Shown one piece after another: positions 21,996 to 31,755 of a stretch of DNA of 64,000 nucleotides. The stretch lies in assembly GCA_019044685.2 (NCBI GenBank), contig JAGTXX020000009.1:1488001-1552000 (forward strand). The letters are read 5' to 3'. Within the stretch, counting starts at the first letter, position 1; every line of letters starts with the position of its first letter. The notes under the pieces are model-generated. The model ran no database searches. It saw only the letters and a program-made list of their open reading frames with translations, and had not been told where the DNA came from. Both the position numbers and the translations under genes were made by a program. Origin of the DNA: Nannochloris sp. 'desiccata'. Its lineage: Eukaryota > Chlorophyta > Trebouxiophyceae > Chlorellales > Chlorellaceae.

Positions 21996-22866
21996 CTATT
22001 GTGCAAGAGATTTGCAGATTTTCTCAATAGGGGTAGGAGGGGACTTCGCCGTTGCTGCCGCTATTTGAGGGTCATATAAACGTGCCAGATCAGTCATATC
22101 GACACCACCACCGCCTTTCGCAGGAGTAGGTGTAGGTGCGTTACCAGCAGGAGGGAGAGGGGCATCAGGAACAACAGCACTTGGGGGAAGTGCCTCCTCT
22201 TCTGAAATCTCGATTCCGTCGATCCATAATGCAAATGAAGGCATTCTTGAAGGCATTCCAGTAGGAGTAAACTCGGGGTCTCTCACTGGAGGCCGAGTAG
22301 GGCGTATGGGTGTAAACCATGTGGCAGTTCCAATAGGTGCAGTCTGAGCTGCTGCTGCTGCTGCTTCGGGTTCATCTGGGCAATCGTTACCAACACGGAG
22401 GGAGTTTGCACGCGCAGTAATTTCCTCCTCTGCGGGTAATTCTGCATCTATATGGTCACGGATAATGTGACGACGCTTGGGTGGAGGGGTATTCTCATCA
22501 GTTAAAGGTGGTTGAGGGAGATCTTGGACTGCACTCTGATCCACCAGAAATGGACTTGCAGGCACGGGCCTCTCAGCAATGTGCTCAGCAACAATAAAAC
22601 TATCATGGGCAATCTCAGCATCTTCCGGTACTGGAGAGTCTTGGAAAAGCCCTCGCCTTCGGCCTGCCGAAGCGAGATTATTTGACCTGCAAAAATACGT
22701 GATCAAGACAGCGAAACATAGTTAAGTTGCAAGTTTGGCGTCTGGGTATGGCTGTGAAGTGCTCAAAGTAATCTACCCACATCTCAGAGGCTTTGACGAC
22801 CCCTTCCCGGGCATGCTTCTTAACTCCTCCCATTTGAATTTGGATTAGGCGAGCAGACCTCCTCAT
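21996..22866 (-). CDS. Unrecognised Pro/Ala-rich protein, 258 aa
   Basis: Exons 22781-22866 and 21996-22686. The donor is GTGGGT, and two carried bases plus the next exon's G make a Met codon at the junction; this is the only donor I found that keeps the long downstream frame open. The start ATG is at 22866. The N-terminus is basic (MRRSARLIQIQMGG). The rest is disordered, with charged and Pro-rich segments (TPIRPTRPPVRDPEFTPTGM, ALPPSAVVPDAPLPP) and TP/SP sites suited to proline-directed kinases. The C-terminal 30 residues look helical. No known domain is recognised. A cell-cycle or cytoskeletal adaptor would fit the composition but is speculative. Confidence 0.65.
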
Positions 22867-23085
22867 AGTATGCGCTTGATCTCCTCTCAAAGTCAAGGAA
22901 ACACCGATTTTACAAACAATGATGGAGCTTTCTGAAGGTTCGGCGTGAACATTTAAATACACGGCAATTGAAAATTTGAATTTTCACCAAAAAGCGCGGG
23001 AGGTCGCTTGCCAAAATTAGGTGGAGCTGCCAGCAGACTGCTACTACGTCGGCCCTCTTGACCACACGTCTACCAATCACATCCT

Positions 23086-24686
23086 TCACCTTCTCGACCC
23101 ACTCCCTCCTCCTCTCTTTAACCCGCCACTTTTATTACCCCCTCCCCGCCCAATACTGTCACCACCACGACTACCACCACCAATTCTGCCTACTTTCAAA
23201 ACGCCGTTGCGGAATGCACCACCATCTTCCATCAGTCCTCTATCAAGCCCCTTCTGTTTTTCAGCTCGTTTTTTCTTACCCATACCCTTTTTTTGGACCA
23301 TACCAGAGGCAATGGCCTCTTCTAGAGCAACGGCTTCACGTTTTGCACGCTTCTTAGCCATCCCTGTAGGGTTTGGCACAAAATAAAATGAAGTTGGTTT
23401 CTAAATGTTTGATCAACATAGCCCTTAAGAGGGTTTAATAAGCAGTATACTACATACCTATTGCCATATTCGCTGGCATTTTGACTGATTTTGCTTTCTT
23501 AGCACCTAATCCTTCTAAAACAGCGGCATCAAATTGCTTTTTAGATTTCTTGTCAAGCGCCGTTGCACCTGAAGAAAAAATTAAAGAAGAAAAACGAGAA
23601 ATACTGGATTAATATGCAAAATAAACATGATATGACTGACAGAATACGATTTCTGGGTACTATAGATCAAATTTGATATGTCGTAGGCATTGGAGGCAGC
23701 CAGGCAGGAAGGAAGGGTGCTTTTATCTATTTCAAAAAATAAATATTAAAAGCACCCCGCTGCCGTGGCCGTACTATGAGCCTCTTCAAAAATTTATTGT
23801 CAGGGTAACAAGCATCGACGGGTGTCCAGGAAAAGAACTCTCCTAGCGCTAAAAAAGAGCCATAATAAGTGGAAATGAATTCCAGCTCTCCCAAAATGAT
23901 ACTCATCACCCCCACAGAGAACTAAGAAGTAAAAACCAATGGAAAAAAACCATCAATGAATAAATTATTTTTTCTAAAGCTCTTTCTTACCATAGAGATG
24001 GACTTCTCGAGTTAGTTTCTGAAACTCTTCTTTGTTTAACTTCCTGCTCGTATTTTCAAATATACTGCTCCCATTACTCGCTTCTGATTTTCTTCCTTTC
24101 TTCTTTGAGATACTCCCACCAACAGGAATGGCGCCAGATACCACACCTGCTCGGTGAGACATAAACCTTTTTCTCTCCATCTTCTCTATATCTGGCGAAG
24201 ATATGGTTGGTGCTAGACTGGGTTTTTTCGTTTTCTTTATTGGTTGTTTTAGTTGTCCAGTATTTGGGGGTATTGTTTTACTTTTATTGAATATTTGCTC
24301 GACAGCAGCATCAGCAGCATCGTTCCACACGTCTCCAGCATCATCATCTTCTTCTTCTTCACTGTTATCATTGTCTAGAGAGTCTCTATCGGGATCGGTG
24401 TCTTCGTGAGATTGGGAAGAGGGTTCAGATGTGGTGCGTGTATCGATTTCAGTCGGTTCAAACATCTGCATAAACTTTTCACCTACAGAGAAGAAAGACG
24501 GGGCGAGGATGATGGATTGTGATTAATTAATTGATTTCACAAGTGAGCTCAAAAATGTGCATTTGCTGAAGACCGCCCTGTTTTCAAGTGTTGAAGCTTA
24601 CCATAGGCTGCTAATTGGGCATTTATTACCTCTGTGCCATCGTCATCCTCCTTGCGTTTCCTCTTTCTATCAGACTTTTTCGCCAT
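23086..24686 (-). CDS. DUF4602 protein (C1orf131-like, ribosome-biogenesis type)
   Basis: Four exons: 24602-24686, 23991-24482, 23458-23568, 23086-23363. Phase is 1 at every junction, giving 321 aa. The start MAKKSDRKRKRKEDD is a basic nucleolar-type sequence. An acidic, Ser-rich middle (EEEEDDDAGD) follows. The conserved block runs from REVHLYG through KKQFDAAVLEGLGAKK, VKMPANMAIGMAKKRAKREA and on to KKKGMG-type basic repeats, matching DUF4602. Human C1orf131 belongs to this family and is part of the small-subunit processome, so a nucleolar role in 18S rRNA maturation is inferred. The C-terminus is Gly/Arg-rich (GGGSRGGD). All introns are phase 1, and intron 3 is about 420 nt. Confidence 0.82.
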
Positions 24687-24911
24687 CGAATTACAATAGA
24701 AGCTGTCGTCTATGCTCGCTGGCACCCTACCTATATGTATTTGACTTTATTTTAATTTATCAAAGAACATGTAAGTGGTGAATTGTTTGACGTTGCTATC
24801 ATCAAAATATGCCTTACTAAAAATTTGGAAAGAGCCTTTGGTGTCTAAAGGAAGTATTTCAGCAAAAATTTTGCTTAATTGAAACGAATTTTATATGAAA
24901 TCTGGTAGTAA

Positions 24912-25661
24912 ATGCATCTAAACACGTTTACGAAGTATAGAGCAAATATACTTCAAGTGGGTGCTCGGCATTTGAATTCCCAATGCTTCACTAGCAGACC
25001 AACTCGACCAATAATACACCTGATTGCACATGCAAGCCCTCAAGATAAAATACAAAGTAAGCGAATTTCGGTTAGTGTGATTTTGATACAGACATTATCT
25101 GCGATTGGTTTGCCTCGAACTGATCTGAACTCTTCCGCCCCGCTGTAACCTTTGTCCTTTTGTAAATTCTTTCCTGCAGACCCATCTCAAACTTTAGAAA
25201 CAGCGTGGAATCTATTACAAGAATTTACTCGAAAAGAAGCTCGAAGCCTCGCTCAACCCATGCTATCCTCCTGTGAAAAACGACGAGCTCTCCGCAATGC
25301 CCTCTTACTTGCCGCAGCACATCCATGGCCACCAGCTGGCTATTCCTTGGAGTCTGAAATCCTACTAGGCGTCTTAGCATCTGACATACGACTGGGTGTA
25401 CGGTCGCTACGGGATTATTGCGCTGCATTAGGTTTAGAATTTATTCTTCCGACATCACGGATAAATAATTCCCCGACACTTCCTTCGATACAAACTTCTG
25501 TTTACATCAAATACAACTCAAAGTCTGGTCTATGCTATGTCACTGCATATGAGGGGAAGGACCGGGGTGTGCTGGTGCAGCTCGGGGGGGATCAGTTTGG
25601 ACACTTGCCGCTTGGAATTTGGGATGAGTTACAGGAAAAGGAGTTTTCATTATCCAGTTGA
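24912..25661 (+). CDS. DUF1824 family protein, predicted plastid
   Basis: Exons 24912-25056 and 25180-25661 are joined in phase 1, giving 208 aa. The first 45 residues are rich in Ser, Arg, His and Ile with almost no acidic residues, consistent with a plastid transit peptide. The mature protein matches the cyanobacterial/plastid DUF1824 family: AWNLLQEF near the start, RALRNALLLAA, a helix SLRDYCAALGLEF, then VYIKYNSKSGLCYVTAYEGK, DRGVLVQLGGD and FGHLPLGIWDEL at the end. Function of the family is unknown. The gene is about 225 bp from, and divergent to, the DUF4602 gene. Confidence 0.85.
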
Positions 25662-25955
25662 TCTTATTTGAATAAAATCGTATAGTTAAGTGGGAGAGAG
25701 GTGCTGCGGGCACGCCTGTGGCAATGGGAATGCATTGTAGCCACAGGGAAACAGTTAGTAACTAACCCCCCAAAAATATTGTACCCTCGGTTGTACCCTC
25801 AAGAATTTAAACTGCTCATTCAAAAATTTGAATAATTTTTTGAGCTTTAGCTCGCCCTTGCTTTAACAATATAATCTATACATTGCATTTATATCATAGC
25901 AAGCGTTGTCGGCGAGCTTCGTCTTTGGTTTTTCAGGAGAAAAAAAAAAAGGAAA

Positions 25956-26538
25956 ATGGCACCGAAAAGGAAGTCCACTGCTAAGAAGTCCGCTCCTGCT
26001 AAGAAGGCTGCCCCAGTCCAGAAGGCCGCAGCCCCCGCCAGAAAGGCTGCAGCCCCTGCCAAGAAGGCCGCTCCTGCCAAAAAGGTGACCAGCTCCAAGA
26101 AGATCGCAAAGAAGACCAAAGCTGCCAAGAAGCCCACTGCTCCGGTGGCCGCCCCTGCTCCCGCACCTGTAAGATATATACAATAAGTTGTCAAAGGCGA
26201 TCGCGCTTCGTAAAAAGGCCGCAACCCAAATTGCCGTTCCTAACCATCACGTCATTATAACTTCAAAACTTTTGCAGATCGCTGCCCCCTCTGCTTCTGC
26301 CGCCAGGACCCCCAAATCCTCCGGCAAGAAGCCCTCCAGGAGGCCCACTTCCGCCAAGAGGTCCAGCGGCAAGAAGCCCGCTGCCTCGAATGCTCGTGTG
26401 TCTGCCCGCCCCGCCTCCAAGGCTCCTGCCGTGGTTGCCGCTGCTGCCACCCCCGGCGGCAAAGGCATTGCTGGCACTGTCTACACCGCAGCTGCTGCTT
26501 TCTTGACTGGCCTCAAGCGCAGACTCAGCACTGCATAA
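25956..26538 (+). CDS. Histone H1-like Lys/Ala/Pro-rich protein without globular domain, 157 aa
   Basis: Exons 25956-26168 and 26278-26538 are joined in phase 0. The protein is almost entirely Lys, Ala, Pro and Ser with AAPAKKA-type repeats, like the C-terminal tail of linker histone H1. The winged-helix globular domain is missing. The C-terminus (GIAGTVYTAAAAFLTGLKRR) is a short, less basic helix not found in H1 tails. Codon use is strongly GC-ending (AAG, GCC, CCC), unlike neighbouring genes, which points to high expression. A DNA-condensing nuclear role is likely. A ribosomal-protein extension or other basic protein cannot be excluded. Confidence 0.8.
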
Positions 26539-26857
26539 ATTAAAAGATTCTTATTCATGAAATATAAAAGAAAAGTAAACGGGGTTATGCGTTTTTTCCT
26601 TCCTGTTTGTTGCTGCCGTTGCCATGTTGCTTAGTGCAATGTCGAAAAGTTTCGGTTTTCGAATTTTGGATATTCCTGCATTTTGTTGATTTTTTGGTAG
26701 CTAGAATAGAAGGAAGATTGGTATTACCCCCCACCCCAAAGTGGCGACTTGACGCGCGACAAAAGTATCAATCCTTAATTAATTGCTTGCTCGTTACATT
26801 GACTCGTTACTACATATTTAAAATCAATACCAGTAAAATTACCGTCAAAAAAAAAAA
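26539..26857. other. Convergent 3' region, no gene seen
   Basis: About 320 bp lies between the stop codons of the H1-like gene and the small membrane-protein gene. It is T-rich with A-rich ends, consistent with 3' UTRs and polyadenylation regions. No open frame looks coding. Confidence 0.5.
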
Positions 26858-27424
26858 TCACCGGCTTTCTCTTCCTTCTTCGTCTTCATCTTCATCAGAA
26901 AACGCAGCTTCTAGCCTCTCCCGCGCTTTTATAGTCTCATTTCTCCTCTCATACGCTCGCTTTTCTTTCCACTTTAGCATCGCTTTATTAAAAAGTATAT
27001 CAAGGCCTAAAATTCTATCAAAGGCGATGGCCGTTAATATAAGAATCAATAGAATACTCACGGTAGCAACAGGGCCATCAAAACGAGCCTCAGGGACATA
27101 GTTAGTTACCATTGGTTGGTATTCAAAAGAAGAGAGTCCAGGGTCGGTGCCAGCAAAGCGTTCGAGCTCGCCTAAGTTGCTCTTGCTGCCAAAGAGAAGG
27201 GTGGTGCGGCGGTGGTGTTTTGGCAACCGCCGCCTTTGGGAACATAGTTGTGCGTGTGAGATTCCAGCCTGGCCTAAATCGTTCTGCAGAGAAACGGATA
27301 CTGTTAGAAATTGGTGAACACACCTTATGAGAAGGTTAAAAAGCTTAATACGTACCTGCTGCAGTCTAAGACATAGATTGCGAGTTTCAAATGGGTTGAT
27401 TGATCTGAGCTGTGGAAGCGACAT
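26858..27424 (-). CDS. Small single-pass membrane protein, unrecognised, 164 aa
   Basis: Exons 27356-27424 and 26858-27283 are joined in phase 0 (donor GTACGT). The N-terminal 75 residues are Arg/His/Gln-rich with few acidic residues (RRRLPKHHRRTTLLFGSK), resembling an organelle targeting sequence. One transmembrane helix follows (VATVSILLILILTAIAF), then a basic amphipathic helix (DILFNKAMLKWKEKRAYERR) and an acidic end (DEDEDEEG). The layout suggests a plastid or mitochondrial inner-membrane protein, but I recognise no family. It shares a 360-bp bidirectional upstream region with the aldo/keto reductase gene. Confidence 0.7.
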   Translation of the reverse strand: MSLPQLRSINPFETRNLCLRLQQVRIKLFNLLIRCVHQFLTVSVSLQNDLGQAGISHAQLCSQRRRLPKHHRRTTLLFGSKSNLGELERFAGTDPGLSSFEYQPMVTNYVPEARFDGPVATVSILLILILTAIAFDRILGLDILFNKAMLKWKEKRAYERRNETIKARERLEAAFSDEDEDEEGRESR

Positions 27425-27784
27425 AGCATTAATCTTTTACTGTTGATCTAGATTCAGACTGATTTTGGGTATCTACGCAACAAAGTTTATGCGATTTGCA
27501 TGGGTTAAATGGTTGTAAAATGCGCTGCGGTTTCGTTGAAATTTTCCTCCAGACCCTCAGGGTTCAACGGTTGTTGTTGCAGGCTCCATGTTGCTCAGGG
27601 AGAATGCTACAGTGCTTCAAAATAAAAGGTACTTTGATTCAGCATGATAAATTGAACCTAGGCTGTTGAATACACTACCTGCATGGGGCGTTCTGAAATA
27701 ATTAAAGCTATGTAGACGAGCAAGATTTGCTTTAGGTAGCGAAAGAAAGCATTGCAGTGGTGGCCGGAGGCGGCGGTGGCGAGA
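27425..27784. promoter_or_regulatory. Bidirectional upstream region
   Basis: About 360 bp separates two genes transcribed away from each other (small membrane protein and aldo/keto reductase), so it must contain both promoters. If the reductase starts at its downstream Met (27998), part of the following sequence is also 5' UTR. No clear TATA or conserved motif was picked out. Confidence 0.4.
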
Positions 27785-29052
27785 ATGGGACTTTTTTCAA
27801 GCCAGCAGCGACTCAGCCAAAAGCACAACGAGCGTCTCAGGAAATGGTCAAGAAGGCGTATAATATTTCCATCTCCCAGCCTCGATTTCTCCAATCCCGG
27901 GAGTCCCACGCAAAATAATCCTGCAAAAAAAAAGCTCAGCTTTCTCAGCATTTCTCGTCGGAACAGTAACAATTCTAGTTTGAAATATGAAATTGAGATG
28001 GTAGATGCTAGTGGGTTGCTCGATCTCGCGGTTCAAGGCCCGATCAAGCTTCCTCCTGCAGTGGGGCTGGGCACATTTAAATCTAAAGCACAAGACGTCA
28101 AAGTTGCCGTGCGATGCGCATTGCAGCATGGGATCCGACACATAGATACTGCAAGCATTTACAAGGTGGGTGGTGATGAAATCTCATAGACAAAAGCGCC
28201 TGCAGTCACGGAAACACGTTTTTGATCAAAAGTGATCTAATGACAATTCACCGCCACCGCCTCTTTGCTATTTTATTCAATATCTCGCAGAATGAAACGG
28301 AAATAGGCGAAGTTATCCGTGAATACATAAATAATGGTTCTTTAACCCGTAACGATCTTTATGTCACCAGCAAGGTCTCTCCTTTTGAAATGAAAGATGA
28401 GGCAACCACGCATGCAGCGTCAAAAGCCATTTTAGACCGTTTAGGGCTCGATTACGTAGACCTAATGCTCATTCACTGGCCAGGGGCAGCTAAAACGGAG
28501 CTTTCCTCTCCAGAGAACGCCAAAAAACGACAGAGGACGTGGCGTGCTTTAGAAGAGTTGTATACAAAAGGCTTCGCCAGAGCTATTGGAGTTTCAAACT
28601 ACGAAATTCACCATCTAGAACAATTAGTAACCTATGCAAAGGTTCTACCAGTGTTAAATCAGGTAGAATGTCACCCGAAATGGCCGCAGAATGAGCTACG
28701 GCAATTTTGTTTCGAAAATAATATCGCCCTTGCCGCCTACTCTCCCTTTGCCACAGGGGATTTTTTTAGCGACTCGGAGCTTTTTTCTACAGTACAAAAG
28801 ATAGCATTAGAATGCCCCGGTAAAACACCGGCGCAGATTTTATTATGTTGGTGTTTACAGAAAGGATGCTGTTGTGTCCTTCCTAAATCAATACAACCTG
28901 AGCGTATACTTGAATATTCTTTGGATGCACCTGGGATGCAAAAAATAAATGGGCGGTGGCTTTCATTAGAGGCAACAGCTGCGCTTGATGCTTTAGGAGC
29001 CACCCCAGAAGTACGGAAAAAATATTGCTGGAATCCACGTGGTGTTGTCTAG
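27785..29052 (+). CDS. Aldo/keto reductase
   Basis: NADPH-dependent carbonyl reductase of the AKR superfamily. Exons 27785-28165 and 28291-29052 are joined in phase 0. Starting at the ATG at 27785 gives 380 aa with a basic Ser/Arg-rich N-terminal extension of about 70 residues. Starting at the ATG at 27998 (MVDASG) gives 309 aa, the usual family length. The catalytic tetrad is visible: Asp and Tyr in HIDTASIYKNETEIG (spanning the splice junction), Lys in VTSKVSP, His in LMLIHWPG. Also present are RAIGVSNYEIHHLEQL, NQVECHPKWPQ and the cofactor segment around VLPKSIQPERILEY. The extension may target an organelle or be 5' UTR. Confidence 0.92.
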
Positions 29053-29325
29053 TTGAATTGATTTTTTGTGTTCACACCACCTTCAAGGCAGTAATAACAT
29101 AAATTTAAAAGTATCTTAAAATTTCAATCTTTTCATATTTCCTTCGGTTCCTTTTTTATTCGACTACTTACGAACAGCCTGTGGGATTGCACAAAATCAA
29201 AGTATTAAATGAAAGTATTGTTAGACGACTACATACGCTAAGGCTGCCTTATCACAATTTTATTACTGTACATGCTCATCAGATTTGCAAAAATTCAAAA
29301 TTTCTTTTCATTCTATAATTTTTTA

Positions 29326-31176
29326 CTATTGCTGCCGCTGCCTCTTAAATCCAGGAGAGCTTGGCTTGGCGCTCGGAGCTTGTGGTGCCACAGGATCTCT
29401 ATAAAGTACAGCACCACTCCCAGTCATGATATGATGAGGGTCATCTTGGCTACTCAACAGCCCTCTGTCTCCTCCTTGGGAAGTATGGCGTTGGTTGAGC
29501 TCTGCCCTGGCCGCCACCGCTGCCAGCACCGCCGCAGCTGCACTTCCATTAGGCTTCGCACGCTGTCCTTTATACGGAGCAATATTCATAGACCTCCCTG
29601 CTACTTGTGGGGCTATTTCATTCTCTATTACGTCATACATTTTCTCAATGCGACTGTTGATAGAAGCAGACATATTAATAACCGCTTGTCGACTTTCCGC
29701 CAACACGTCTTCATTACGCTCCATTAGATTGGCCAAGCGTTCTACCTCTACTTCCAACTGTCCCTGTTTATCTTCAAACAGTCCTTTATTGCTTTCCACA
29801 GTAACTTCTGAGAATTCACTAGAGAACTCAGGCCCAAAGACATAGAAAGCAAAGACGTAAGAATAAGCAAGAACCCGCCGTGCTAAAAACAACTGCTGTA
29901 GCGCATCAGTAACCCAGGAATAGTTGCTTAATTGTGCAGTATCAGTCTCTATCATGGCATCTACTTTATGTTCTAAATCTTGGCGAGCTCTTTGCTCCAT
30001 TTTTAAAGAACCTAGGTGAGCTTCGTAGCGGGTCAGATAATGCAGGTAGCGCTTTAAATTACGCTGCCCTTCGTTAGCTCTATTTTCAGCTTCTTCTTTA
30101 TAGGCACCACACGAATGCCCTTGTATACTATTCCAGTCATGCGCACGGCCAGTCGCCTGCCCACACAGCCAACAGAAACATTGACCACATCGACATAGAA
30201 CGAGATTGCATCCCCCATTCTTTTCTACAGGGTTTGTACATTTAGGACACGGCTTTGTGTTTGCATGCAGCCATGAGGCTGTTTCCGTACCATCTTGAAT
30301 ACGATGGACCCATTGTTGGATCATTTCACATGTTGCAGGGGAGTGCGGTTGATCTCCGCAAGAGAAACAAAATTGGCGACCACAAGTGCAAGCAACTTCA
30401 CAATGGCTGTCACCATTTACACGCACAGCATTACCACAGTGAGGGACCGAGGGGCACCAACGAACCTTCCTATTATCATCTACATACCCGTCTATTAGAG
30501 CTTCCTCGTATTTTGCCAAAACATCTGGAGCGTCATGTAGTAATAGTTTCACTTGATCTTCATCACAAAGAACACCACAACCATGAGCCATACAGAGTAG
30601 CCGTCTACTCAGGCCTTCTCTCACACCGATACTGATGTGCTGTTTCCAGCAATCAGCACAGAAGGTATGCCCACAAGACATTGGTACTGAGGTAGGAGTA
30701 GCTGCTCCATCAGATTCCATTGGTGCCGCCATGTCGGCAAAACACACAAGGCAGGTAGATTGCTGTGACAGAGACTCTGCTGCAGCTTCTTCTTCTTCTT
30801 CTTCTTCTTCTTCAACACGAGGGATAACACCAGAGCGTTTATATACCTCAGTTTCACCACGCTCAGCTATAGTACTGAGGACGTTTTCAGCATCCCAATT
30901 GAAAAATGTGAGCAAGGCTCTGGCGGTGGTGGTGGTGCACCTGAGAATGGCTTGTACTTGGGCTAGAGCTTCTTTTTGGATGGTTTCTAAGTTCTGTTTT
31001 GAGATGATGGTGTATAAAGCAGGTTTGGAGCCTGAAGTTCCTCGAGATTGGCCTTCTCCTGGTAGAGGGGTGCCAGTTTCGTCACCCGAGTGCATGCCAC
31101 CAAGATCGTCGTCGCTTGCTCCATATGCGTAGCTATCCTCTTCAAAATCTTCAAACCACTCTTCATCGCTACCCAT
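29326..31176 (-). CDS. ARI: ARIADNE-type RBR E3 ubiquitin ligase
   Basis: RING-between-RING ubiquitin ligase that passes ubiquitin through a Cys thioester in RING2. Single exon, 616 aa, ATG at 31176. In order: acidic N-terminus (MGSDEEWFEDFEEDSY) typical of ARIADNE; a UBA-like helical region (ALAQVQAILRCTTTTARALL); RING1 (CLVCFADM, then CGHTFCADCW); IBR (CPSVPHCGNAV, CTCGRQFCFSCG); RING2 (CPKCTNPVEKNGGCNLVLC) with the expected catalytic Cys in NGGCNLV; then the long helical Ariadne domain with YKEEAENRANEGQRNLKRY. All zinc-ligand positions I can check are present. A seven-residue-plus Glu run precedes RING1. Confidence 0.95.
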   Translation of the reverse strand: MGSDEEWFEDFEEDSYAYGASDDDLGGMHSGDETGTPLPGEGQSRGTSGSKPALYTIISKQNLETIQKEALAQVQAILRCTTTTARALLTFFNWDAENVLSTIAERGETEVYKRSGVIPRVEEEEEEEEEAAAESLSQQSTCLVCFADMAAPMESDGAATPTSVPMSCGHTFCADCWKQHISIGVREGLSRRLLCMAHGCGVLCDEDQVKLLLHDAPDVLAKYEEALIDGYVDDNRKVRWCPSVPHCGNAVRVNGDSHCEVACTCGRQFCFSCGDQPHSPATCEMIQQWVHRIQDGTETASWLHANTKPCPKCTNPVEKNGGCNLVLCRCGQCFCWLCGQATGRAHDWNSIQGHSCGAYKEEAENRANEGQRNLKRYLHYLTRYEAHLGSLKMEQRARQDLEHKVDAMIETDTAQLSNYSWVTDALQQLFLARRVLAYSYVFAFYVFGPEFSSEFSEVTVESNKGLFEDKQGQLEVEVERLANLMERNEDVLAESRQAVINMSASINSRIEKMYDVIENEIAPQVAGRSMNIAPYKGQRAKPNGSAAAAVLAAVAARAELNQRHTSQGGDRGLLSSQDDPHHIMTGSGAVLYRDPVAPQAPSAKPSSPGFKRQRQQ

Positions 31177-31755
31177 TGCAGGCTAGAACCTAGGTGGGTT
31201 TATCTAAAATAAGAAAGGGTGAAGGCTTCTCGGAAAGAGAGAGAGAGCCCAGCAATGATCGAATAAAGGATTTTACACGAGAGGTTCTTAAACCTAGAAA
31301 AGCATGTTCAGATTATCGCTACGATTCTGTAATCTATATAATCATTTACTTTAGACAAGCTTGTTCTAATGCAGGCCAAGGGCTTTTAACAACATTACGG
31401 TCCAAGTTGTCTTCAAGAAAAGTTTGAGATCGAGATTATGAGTGATCTAAAGAGGGGCTAGCCTCAATGATGATTTGGGTTTGGAACAAAAACCAGGAAT
31501 ATCCAAGTCTAGAGTTATGCCTTTGAGACTCTATATTGGAGTTTTAAGTCGTCTTTTGAAGCAAACTTTTCCTGATTTCTTCGCCGCTGTAAAAGGCAAG
31601 TTGAACTTGAAGTTTTCAAATCTTTTCTACATGAGTTGACATTAGTTTCATATCTTTGAAAAACTTTGAAGTTCAATGGGAGCCCGCAGATGGTGCCTTG
31701 GCTGCTGAGCTGACGACTTGTTACTTGATTTGATCACAATATAAAACTTTAAACA
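31177..31755. promoter_or_regulatory. Divergent intergenic region
   Basis: About 580 bp lies between the ARIADNE ligase (minus) and the TFIIIC subunit (plus). It holds GA-rich stretches (GAGAGAGAG near 31239) and a TATA-like TATAAAAC about a dozen bases before the TFIIIC ATG. No coding feature is supported. It should carry both promoters. Confidence 0.4.

Noticed and set aside
23021..23386. Plus-strand Pro-rich frame
   Set aside because: Antisense to the Gly/Arg-rich last exon of the DUF4602 gene, which explains the composition.
29495..31132. Several plus-strand frames opposite the ARIADNE ligase
   Set aside because: All are shadows of the RBR gene; zinc-ligand spacing supports the minus strand.
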